This document shows positions 8,002-14,024 of a stretch of 14,024 nt of DNA, in pieces. Below the pieces are notes generated by a model. It saw only the letters and a list, made by a program, of their open reading frames with translations. It had not been told where the DNA came from and did not search any database. How positions within the stretch are numbered: position 1 is the first letter of the stretch; every line of letters starts with the position of its first letter. The position numbers and the translations under genes are program-made. The stretch is from NCBI GenBank assembly GCA_002862325.1, contig PKCT01000253.1, positions 1 to 14,024 of the forward strand, written 5' to 3'. Source of the DNA: Phycisphaerae bacterium (lineage in GTDB: Bacteria; Planctomycetota; Phycisphaerae; Phycisphaerales; SM1A02).

Positions 8002-8022
8002 GGTCGAGGTCAGTCCTCGACC
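8002..8022. terminator. Hairpin between convergent RND pump and clpB genes, possible bidirectional terminator
   Basis: GGTCGAGG (8002-8009), a five-base loop and CCTCGACC (8015-8022) form a perfect 8-bp stem. A second outer pairing is possible between CCGAGGT (7966-7972) and ACCTCGG (8023-8029). It sits just past the pump stop and covers the clpB stop codon, where a terminator for both converging transcripts is expected. There is no T-run on either side, so it is not a classical intrinsic terminator; GC-rich bacteria often use such stems. The structure is seen; the function is inferred. Confidence 0.5.
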
Positions 8023-10661
8023 ACCTCGGGCTCCACGATCTCGACCTCCGGCTCGGGAGCCGGACGACGGTCGAAGATGAACTGCTCGCCGGTGGCCGTC
8101 ACCTCGATGGTGTCGCCCTCCTCGTACACGCCGGAGAGGATCCGGGTGGCGATCGGGTTCTCGATCCGCTGCTGGATGACCCGCTTCAGCGGACGGGCAC
8201 CGAACTGCGGGTCGAAGCCCTCGGCCGCGAGCGCCGCCTTCGCGTCGTCGGACACCTCGAGATGCAGGTCGCGATCCGCGAGGCGATGCCGCACCAGATC
8301 GAGCTGGATGCCGACGATGCCGGCAAGCTGCTCCCTTCCGAGCTGATGGAAGATCACCGTATCGTCGATCCGGTTGATCAACTCCGGTCGGAGATGCTGC
8401 TTGAGCATGTCCTTCACGTGGGCCTCGATCTCCTCGTGGCCGGCGCCGTTGTCGGTCATCTCCAGGATGTTCGAGGATCCGATGTTGCTGGTCATCACCA
8501 CGATCGTGTTGGAGAAGTCGACGGTACGTCCGTGACCGTCGGTCAGACGTCCGTCGTCGAGCACCTGCAGAAGCACGTTCGACACGTCGGGGTGCGCCTT
8601 CTCCATCTCGTCGAAGAGGATGACGGCGTAGGGCCGACGCCGAACCGCTTCGGTCAGCCGTCCGCCCTCCTCGTACCCGACGTATCCCGGAGGGGCTCCG
8701 ATCAGGCGGGCGACCGCGTGCTGCTCCATGTATTCGCTCATGTCGATCCGGACCATGGCCTCCTCGGTGTCGAAGAGGAAGTTCGCCAGCGCCTTGCACA
8801 GCTCGGTCTTTCCCACCCCGGTGGGCCCGAGGAACAGGAAGGAGCCGATGGGTCGACTGGCTTCGCCGAGTCCGGCGCGACTTCGTCGCACCGCTTCGCT
8901 CACGGCCCGCACGGCGTCGTCCTGTCCGACCACGCGATCCTCGAGGACCTCCTCCATCCGAAGGAGCTTCTCTCGTTCGCCCTCCACGAGTCGATCGACC
9001 GGGATGCCGGTCCAGCGAGCCACGACCGCGGCGATCTGTTCGCTGTCGACCTCCTCCTTGACCAGCGCCTCGCCCGCTTCCTGCCGCTCGCGCAGCGCGG
9101 TCTCGGCCGCGTGGAGGTCGTCGTCGAGCCGACGAAGATCGCTGTACTGGATTCGACTGGCCGCCTCGAAGTCGCCGAGCCGCTTGGCCTGGTCGAGTTC
9201 AGTCTGCTTGCGATCGATCTCCGCCTTCACCTCCTGGATCCGATCCAGGTCGCCCTTCTCCACCTCCCACTGGGCGGTGAGCCCCTGGTTCCGCTCCTCG
9301 AGCGAGGCGAGTTCCTCCACGATCGCGTCGAGACGCTTCTCGGCACCGGCGTCCTTGCCCTTCTCAAGCTTCAACGCCTCGCGTTCGATCTCGAGCTGCA
9401 TGATGCGCCTTCGAAGCTCGTCGAGCTCGGTGGGCATGGAGTCGTTCTCGATTCGGAGCTTGGAGCTCGCCTCGTCGAGAAGATCGATCGCCTTGTCGGG
9501 CAGAAAGCGGTCGCTGATGTAGCGGTCGGAGAGTCGCGCGGCGGTGACCAGCGCACCATCCTGGATCCGCACGCCGTGATGCGCCTCGTAGCGGGTCTTG
9601 AGTCCGCGCAGGATCGCGATGGTGTCCTCGAGATTCGGCTCACCGACGAACACGGGCTGGAATCGTCGTTCGAACGCGGGATCCTTCTCGATGTGCTGTC
9701 GGTACTCGTCGAGGGTCGTCGCACCGATGCATCGAAGCTCGCCGCGGGCGAGCGCGGGCTTGAGAAGGTTCCCGGCGCTCACCGCACCGTCCGCCTGGCC
9801 TGCGCCGACGATGGTGTGGAGCTCGTCGATGAAGAGGATCACCGATCCCTCGCTCGCCGCGACCTCGCGAAGCACCGCCTTGAGGCGTTCCTCGAACTCG
9901 CCACGGAACTTCGCGCCCGCGAGGAGCTGACCGACGTCGAGGGCCATGATCCGGGCGTGTCGCATCGACTCGGGGCAGTCCGAGTTCACGATCCGGATCG
10001 CCAGACCCTCGGCGATCGCGGTCTTGCCGACTCCGGGTTCTCCGATGAGCACGGGATTGTTCTTGGTCCGACGCGATAGAACCTGCATGCATCGACGGAT
10101 CTCCTCGTCGCGTCCGATCACGGGGTCGATCTTGCCGGCCGCGGCGCGTTCGTTCAGGTCGATCGCATACTTCTTGAGCGCCTCGAGATTGCTTTCGGCG
10201 CCGGGGTCGTTGACCTGGCTCACACCGGAGGCCTTTCGAATCTCCTCGATCGCCTTCGCGACAGCATCGCGGCTCGCTCCGCACGAGGTGAGGACCTCGG
10301 TGGCGTCACTGGAAACGTCGAAGAGCGCGAGGAGCAGATGCTCGGTGGAGATGTAGGCGTCGCCGCGGGACTTCGCTTCCTTCTCGGCGGCCTGCAGGGT
10401 CTGAATGAGGCCCGGTGCGGTCCGGGGCTGGGTTCCCGACGCCTGAGGGCGTCGCGCGAGTTCCGCTTCGGCCACGTCGCGAACCCGCTCGGACTGGACG
10501 CCCGCCTTCGCGAGGATCGAGCCGGCGACGCCCTGGCGATCCTCGAGCATGGCGGCAAGCACGTGCAGCGGCGAAAGCTCGGCGTGTTGTCGACCCGTCG
10601 CAGCGCTTTGGGCGGTGGCGAGCACCTCCTGGGCGAGGGTCGTGAATCGGTCCATTTGCAT
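8010..10661 (-). CDS. clpB: ATP-dependent protein disaggregase ClpB (Hsp100)
   Basis: The 883-residue protein is a complete class I Hsp100, slightly longer than usual (about 860). It frees proteins from cytoplasmic aggregates by threading them through a hexameric pore, together with DnaK. The Clp N domain spans about 1-145. The first AAA+ module has Walker A G-E-P-G-V-G-K-T (207-214) and Walker B V-I-L-F-I-D-E (274-280). The coiled-coil middle domain that marks ClpB lies at about 410-535. The second AAA+ module has Walker A G-P-T-G-V-G-K-T (612-619), Walker B I-L-F-D-E (681-685), pore loop G-Y-V-G-Y (659-663) and sensor 2 G-A-R-P-L-K-R (821-827). An acidic, proline-rich tail of about 16 residues is extra. 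ATG 10661 is chosen over an in-frame start 26 codons upstream because a strong ribosome site precedes it and the family N terminus begins there. No CIRCE element or clear heat-shock promoter is visible. Confidence 0.98.
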   Translation of the reverse strand: MQMDRFTTLAQEVLATAQSAATGRQHAELSPLHVLAAMLEDRQGVAGSILAKAGVQSERVRDVAEAELARRPQASGTQPRTAPGLIQTLQAAEKEAKSRGDAYISTEHLLLALFDVSSDATEVLTSCGASRDAVAKAIEEIRKASGVSQVNDPGAESNLEALKKYAIDLNERAAAGKIDPVIGRDEEIRRCMQVLSRRTKNNPVLIGEPGVGKTAIAEGLAIRIVNSDCPESMRHARIMALDVGQLLAGAKFRGEFEERLKAVLREVAASEGSVILFIDELHTIVGAGQADGAVSAGNLLKPALARGELRCIGATTLDEYRQHIEKDPAFERRFQPVFVGEPNLEDTIAILRGLKTRYEAHHGVRIQDGALVTAARLSDRYISDRFLPDKAIDLLDEASSKLRIENDSMPTELDELRRRIMQLEIEREALKLEKGKDAGAEKRLDAIVEELASLEERNQGLTAQWEVEKGDLDRIQEVKAEIDRKQTELDQAKRLGDFEAASRIQYSDLRRLDDDLHAAETALRERQEAGEALVKEEVDSEQIAAVVARWTGIPVDRLVEGEREKLLRMEEVLEDRVVGQDDAVRAVSEAVRRSRAGLGEASRPIGSFLFLGPTGVGKTELCKALANFLFDTEEAMVRIDMSEYMEQHAVARLIGAPPGYVGYEEGGRLTEAVRRRPYAVILFDEMEKAHPDVSNVLLQVLDDGRLTDGHGRTVDFSNTIVVMTSNIGSSNILEMTDNGAGHEEIEAHVKDMLKQHLRPELINRIDDTVIFHQLGREQLAGIVGIQLDLVRHRLADRDLHLEVSDDAKAALAAEGFDPQFGARPLKRVIQQRIENPIATRILSGVYEEGDTIEVTATGEQFIFDRRPAPEPEVEIVEPEVVED

Positions 10662-10668
10662 GTTCGTA

Positions 10669-10678
10669 CCTTCCTTCC
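10669..10678 (-). promoter_or_regulatory. Shine-Dalgarno site for clpB
   Basis: On the minus strand GGAAGGAAGG lies seven bases before the ATG at 10661. It decides the start in favour of M-Q-M-D-R-F over a longer in-frame extension whose N-terminal residues do not look like the family. Confidence 0.75.
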
Positions 10679-10851
10679 GGGCGGTCTCTTTTTCGTAACG
10701 CCCATCGAGGACAGGAGCAACCTCCGTGCCGATCGTCACCTTCGAGTGGATCGGGGTTTACCGGCGATAGGAGGGGCTTCGCAGGGGGGTATGCATCATC
10801 GGACTGCCGTTCTTGCAGCCGAGGGTGATGGGATCGGCGGTCCCGTCCGAC

Positions 10852-11784
10852 TCAGTCTTTTGGGAGTGGAACGGCCGGAAAGTCAGGAGGCAGGAGTTCT
10901 GGACGGTCGTTGATCCACGATACGAGCCATCGGAAGGCGTCGACCAGCCGGGGACCCGGCCGGTTGAACATGAGATTGCCGTCGACGAGCATGATCGCGT
11001 TCGGGTTCGCATCGCGGACCGCCGGCAGGGTCGGCCACCATTCCTGTCGTCGCAGCGCGTCGAGTTCGCGGCGGATGTCGTCGAGTCGATAGCCGCACGG
11101 ACAGATCACCACTCGATCGGGTGCGGCCTCGACGATCTCCTCGGGGGTGGCGACCCGACTCTTCTCTCCCGCGGCGTTGAGGGAGTGTCGACCTCCGGCG
11201 TGCTCGATGAGCGCCGGTGTCCAATGTCCGCCCACGAACGGTGGGTCCATCCACTCCAGAAACAGGATCTCGGGTCCCGGAACATAGGGATTCACGTAGT
11301 CGACGGCGGACCAGTACGCTTCGCGGGCCGCGACCATGGCCTCCTGCGCCTCCGCGGACCGGCCCACCGCTTCGCCCACCCGAAGGAGATCGTCGAACAC
11401 GTCCCAGACCGAATCGGGATTCAGGCTGACGATCGTCGGTGAGGGGTCCATGCGAGCCGCCGCGCCGCGAACGGTCTTGAGATCGATCGAGCACACCTCG
11501 CAGAGGTCCTGGGTGAGGATCACATCCGGTGCGAGTCCGACGAGTCCGTCGACGTCGAGGTGGTAGAGGCTTGGATTCGGGTCGTCCTCGGCTTCGAGCA
11601 TGGCCCGAACCTCGCGGTCGATGTCCTGGCTGCTGGAACCGGTGGTCCGAGCCGCGGTGAGCACCGGTCGATCCGCGACGGAACGGGGCACGTCGCACTC
11701 GTGACTCCGGCCGACGAGCAGATCCTCGCCCCCCACGGCGCAGAGGATCTCGGTGGCGGATGGAAGCAGACTGACGACCTTCAT
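10852..11784 (-). CDS. BtuF-like cobalamin-binding protein (periplasmic-binding fold, no signal peptide)
   Basis: The 310-residue protein belongs to the BtuF/FhuD-type binding proteins (helical-backbone fold). The N terminus M-K-V-V-S-L-L-P-S-A-T-E-I is the first beta strand of the mature domain, so there is no export signal. Family marks follow: V-G-R-S-H-E-C-D (24-31), T-Q-D-L-C-E-V-C (91-98), C-P-C-G-Y (228-232) and N-R-P-G-P-R-L-V (274-281). This signal-less subfamily is usually annotated as cobalamin-binding; its role, perhaps intracellular corrinoid handling, is not settled. The conserved Cys and His residues could bind metal or cofactor. No BtuC or BtuD transporter genes and no convincing cobalamin riboswitch lie upstream. 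The gene shares its strand with clpB 190 bases downstream and is divergent from the secreted protein gene. No strong ribosome site is visible. Fold is certain, ligand inferred. Confidence 0.85.
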   Translation of the reverse strand: MKVVSLLPSATEILCAVGGEDLLVGRSHECDVPRSVADRPVLTAARTTGSSSQDIDREVRAMLEAEDDPNPSLYHLDVDGLVGLAPDVILTQDLCEVCSIDLKTVRGAAARMDPSPTIVSLNPDSVWDVFDDLLRVGEAVGRSAEAQEAMVAAREAYWSAVDYVNPYVPGPEILFLEWMDPPFVGGHWTPALIEHAGGRHSLNAAGEKSRVATPEEIVEAAPDRVVICPCGYRLDDIRRELDALRRQEWWPTLPAVRDANPNAIMLVDGNLMFNRPGPRLVDAFRWLVSWINDRPELLPPDFPAVPLPKD

Positions 11785-11999
11785 ACGGGCATGCTAGCCG
11801 GTGAGCCAACCCCTACGACCCGCACGATCGAATCGGCGACCCCGGGTCTGGTCGTTGCAGACGGCACGACCCCACCCCGCGCAGGGCTTCGGGTGCGAGG
11901 GCGGTTGCCCCGGTGTGAAGCGGTGGCATGGTGATCGGAGCGGTCGATCGTACGTCGGGGGTTCGACTCGATGGACCGCATGCAGGGAAAGGCGAAGAC
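11785..11999. promoter_or_regulatory. Divergent intergenic region, BtuF-like gene / secreted protein gene
   Basis: This 215-base gap lies between two divergent genes and should contain both promoters. No convincing -35/-10 pair is visible on either strand. GACCCCGGGTC at 11838-11848 is a perfect palindrome around one central base and is a possible operator. The flanking CGACC and GGTCG can also pair as a 5-bp stem. No cobalamin riboswitch B12 box with its partner elements was found upstream of the BtuF-like gene. Confidence 0.35.
11985..11992 (+). promoter_or_regulatory. Ribosome binding site of the secreted acidic protein
   Basis: GGGAAAGG lies seven bases before ATG 12000 and supports that start, which opens directly into a signal peptide, over an upstream in-frame ATG-type start at 11928. 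Confidence 0.6.
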
Positions 12000-12893
12000 A
12001 TGAAGAGCAGCAGCATCCTGACCGCGCTGACGGTGGCGGCGACAACCTCGATCACCTGTGCGGACGTGATCGAGATCGGTCAGTTTCGATTCGGTGCGGG
12101 GACCAGCGACTACGAGTACGTCGGCGACTACGGCCATCTTCTCGGTTCGGACATCGACGGTGTCAACCACCTTCGAACGGTCGCGACGGTGGATCTACGC
12201 GGCCTGCTCAGCATGTTTCCCGGCCAGAGCATCTCCTGGATCACGATCAGCGACCCCGGGAACAACTTCTACAACGCGCATGCGGATCCCGGCGCGGACA
12301 TCGACGTCTTCGCCGTGACCGGTCTGCCGAGCTACGTCGATTCGGTCTACACCTACGACGGCCCGAACCAGCGGTACTGGGACTCGACGAGCGAGGAACT
12401 GGCGGCCGAGGTCGCGGTGGTCGATGTGGACTATGGCGGTGGGGACGCGGCGCCATGGTGGGTCTCCCTCGGCGAGAACGGCAATCTCACCATGTGGCTC
12501 GATGGCTGGATGCCGCCGCATTTCGACGACGAGGGCGGTGGCGTGGAAGACGATTCCGATCCGGGGTCCGGCGATGACGACGGCCCCTCGGAGGAAGTTG
12601 GTGGCGAGATGGAGGACGACGTTCAGGGTGGCGGCGAGGACGAAGACGCCACCTTGGACATCTTCGACGACATCGCGCCGGGGGACGACGATCTGGCCGG
12701 CGGCATGATTCTGCGAGACTACGAGATGCTCGCCGACATGTTCCTTCGCCTCAACGAGGTGTCGCCGACCCCCGAGTGGTTCACGGTGACGGTCGGACTC
12801 GAATCGGCGTTCGGGCCCACCGTGGTGCCGGGGCCGGGTGCCGCGATGGTCATGACCTGTTCGCTTGCCCTGTTTCGCAGGCGGCGGCGTTGA
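12000..12893 (+). CDS. Secreted acidic protein with PEP-CTERM-like sorting signal
   Basis: I do not recognise the main domain of this 297-residue protein. Residues 1-21 form a signal peptide (M-K-S-S-S-I-L-T-A-L, likely cut after Thr-Cys-Ala). A Gly-, Tyr- and Trp-containing segment (22-174), probably beta-rich, follows. Residues 176-231 are low complexity: 26 of 56 are Asp or Glu and none is Lys or Arg. After a short folded-looking stretch (232-275), the protein ends in V-P-G-P-G-A (276-281), about 11 hydrophobic residues and five arginines. This is the layout of PEP-CTERM signals, which an exosortase (not in the window) cuts to anchor or release exported proteins. The acidic part could bind calcium or other cations. 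It is followed after 56 bases by a gspF-like gene on the same strand. Confidence 0.8.
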   Translation: MKSSSILTALTVAATTSITCADVIEIGQFRFGAGTSDYEYVGDYGHLLGSDIDGVNHLRTVATVDLRGLLSMFPGQSISWITISDPGNNFYNAHADPGADIDVFAVTGLPSYVDSVYTYDGPNQRYWDSTSEELAAEVAVVDVDYGGGDAAPWWVSLGENGNLTMWLDGWMPPHFDDEGGGVEDDSDPGSGDDDGPSEEVGGEMEDDVQGGGEDEDATLDIFDDIAPGDDDLAGGMILRDYEMLADMFLRLNEVSPTPEWFTVTVGLESAFGPTVVPGPGAAMVMTCSLALFRRRRR

Positions 12894-12917
12894 GCCGGGA
12901 TCGTTCGAAAGGTCTAT

Positions 12918-12931
12918 GACCGATTTCGGTC
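12918..12931. repeat. Small inverted repeat between secreted protein gene and gspF-like gene
   Basis: GACCGA-TT-TCGGTC is a perfect 14-base inverted repeat, 25 bases past one stop and 19 bases before the next start. It could be a weak hairpin or an operator. There is no T-run, so a terminator call is not justified. Confidence 0.35.
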
Positions 12932-12949
12932 GCTGGGTACAGTGGCCAC

Positions 12950-14024
12950 ATGGCGGTCTTCGCGTATCGAGCCAAGGATCAGACGGGGCGACGAATCGAT
13001 GGCCGGATCGAGGGTTCCAGTCGGGGCGCGGTCGTGAGCGATTTGCAGGCCCGCGGCCTGGCCCCCGTGAGCATTCGCGAGGCGACCTCGAATCCAGCCG
13101 GCTCGCGCATGCTGCCCAAACGTCGACTCGCCGCCGCATACCTGCAGATGTCCGATCTCCTCGGCGCCGGCGTGCCGCTCCTGCGGGCGCTCAGACTCCT
13201 GGGGCGCGGCAAATCCCATGCGCGACTCGCCGGCACGATGGAGCGGGTGGCGGATCGCGTCGCCGATGGCGACCGTCTGGCCGAGGCCATGCGACAGGTT
13301 GGTGGCGTTCCCGAGGTCCACATCGCGATGATCGACGCCGGTGAACGTGGTGGCTTCCTGGGCGACGTGCTCGGTGAACTGGGTGCGTTTCTCGAACATC
13401 AGGCGGAGCGACGGTCGACGGTCCTGGGCAACCTCATCTATCCGGCGATACTCGTTCTGGCGGGCGTGGGTATCGTGGTCGCGGCCCTGGTCTTCTTCGT
13501 TCCGAAGTTCGCGACGTTCTTCGACGGTGCGGAGCTTCCTCTGGCGACCCGCATCCTGCTCTCCGCGTCCGACGTGTTGCTGGTGGGCTGGCCCTATCTG
13601 CTGGTGGCGGGCGGAGGGCTGGTGATCGTCTGGTATTCGATCCGAGGCCGTCCCGACGTCGAGACGGCGACCGCGACGTTCGCGCTTCGAATCCCGCTCT
13701 ACGGCAATCTTGTGCGATCGCTGGCGGTCGCTCGCTTCACGCGGATGCTCGGCACGCTCCTGCAGAACGGCATTCCGGTGCTCAACGCGATGCGGATCAG
13801 TCGGTCCACCACGGGCAATCCACTCCTGATGGCCGCGATCGATCGGGCGACCGAAGAGGTCGGCGCGGGGGCCACCCTCGCCTCGCCGCTGAACGAGAGC
13901 GGTCTGTTCGGCGAGGATGTGATCGAGATGATCGAAGTCGGAGAGGCGGCCAACACCCTGCCGAACGTCCTGGTCGGCATCGCTCGAACCGAGGAGCGAC
14001 GGACGGACCGCATTCTCGAGACGC
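12950..14024 (+). CDS. GspF/PilC-type inner membrane platform protein (3' truncated)
   Basis: The frame is open from ATG 12950 to the window end and gives 358 residues; about 45 more, with the last membrane segment, are expected. The N terminus, M-A-V-F-A-Y-R-A-K-D with G-R-I-D-G-R-I-E, is the typical GspF opening. Two T2SSF domains are visible. The first (about 58-165) holds G-A-G-V-P-L-L-R-A-L and D-A-G-E-R-G-G-F-L; the second (259-358) holds N-G-I-P-V-L-N-A-M and E-V-G-E-A-A-N-T-L at matching places. Membrane segments lie near 164-188 and 208-230. Such proteins sit in the inner membrane, contact the GspE/PilB ATPase and help assemble pseudopili. Type II secretion or a type IV pilus cannot be separated here. 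No clear ribosome site precedes the start. Confidence 0.92.
   Translation, partial: MAVFAYRAKDQTGRRIDGRIEGSSRGAVVSDLQARGLAPVSIREATSNPAGSRMLPKRRLAAAYLQMSDLLGAGVPLLRALRLLGRGKSHARLAGTMERVADRVADGDRLAEAMRQVGGVPEVHIAMIDAGERGGFLGDVLGELGAFLEHQAERRSTVLGNLIYPAILVLAGVGIVVAALVFFVPKFATFFDGAELPLATRILLSASDVLLVGWPYLLVAGGGLVIVWYSIRGRPDVETATATFALRIPLYGNLVRSLAVARFTRMLGTLLQNGIPVLNAMRISRSTTGNPLLMAAIDRATEEVGAGATLASPLNESGLFGEDVIEMIEVGEAANTLPNVLVGIARTEERRTDRILET

Noticed and set aside
8262..10079. Open frame of 605 codons on the plus strand opposite clpB
   Set aside because: It is an antisense shadow of a clear ClpB gene. High GC and biased third positions keep this frame open, and its product shows no domain.
10662..10739. 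N-terminal extension of ClpB by 26 residues
   Set aside because: The strong ribosome site lies inside this stretch, and the family's N terminus begins at M-Q-M-D-R-F.
10757..10795. Twelve-codon leader ORF upstream of clpB
   Set aside because: It has no ribosome site, no sign of attenuator folding, and short ORFs of this size are expected by chance.
11955..11975. Possible tRNA T-arm (GGGGGTTCGACTC)
   Set aside because: The loop resembles TTCGA, but the bases after it do not pair with the GGGGG arm, and no anticodon or acceptor stem can be built around it.
11785..11999. Cobalamin riboswitch upstream of the BtuF-like gene
   Set aside because: Only GCCACCG, loosely like a B12 box, is found on the minus strand, without the other conserved core elements.

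Overview
The window is about 65% GC, densely coded, and looks like one chromosomal stretch of a free-living Gram-negative bacterium. I infer a planctomycete, most likely of the Phycisphaerae. The main reason is a secreted protein (12000-12893) that ends in a V-P-G-P-G-A motif, a short hydrophobic stretch and a run of arginines, the PEP-CTERM-type sorting signal common in that class. Patchy use of Shine-Dalgarno sites and the outer-membrane efflux genes fit, but I could not run a phylogenetic test. There are no rRNA, tRNA, CRISPR or insertion-sequence features, and no gene-free stretch longer than 300 bases.

Layout, left to right. (1) 1-678, plus: 3' end of a class III PLP aminotransferase. 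(2) 697-1868, minus: a probable two-gene unit of a guanine/nucleoside deaminase (1389-1868) and a CPBP-type membrane protein (697-1377) whose first catalytic motif is degenerate. (3) 2016-7961, plus: a complete tripartite RND efflux operon, with outer membrane lipoprotein, periplasmic adaptor and HAE-1-type inner membrane pump. The first two genes overlap by four bases and the pump follows after 49 bases. (4) 8010-10661, minus: the disaggregase ClpB, convergent with the pump gene; an 8-bp perfect hairpin lies over the clpB stop codon. (5) 10852-11784, minus: a BtuF-like cobalamin-binding protein without a signal peptide. (6) 12000-12893, plus: a secreted, very acidic PEP-CTERM-like protein. 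(7) 12950 to the window end, plus: the start of a GspF-type platform gene for type II secretion or type IV pili.

The genes do not form one pathway. The clear functional unit is the efflux operon, whose three products should form a channel from the inner membrane or periplasm to the outside; no regulator for it lies in the window. ClpB is a general stress chaperone. The acidic secreted protein and the GspF gene are adjacent and codirectional, but a shared function is only a guess.

I found no clear new multi-gene system. The points most worth a second look are the CPBP protein lacking its catalytic glutamates, the acidic region and variant sorting signal of the secreted protein, the orphan cytoplasmic BtuF-like protein, the doubtful deaminase start and the marked excess of GATC.
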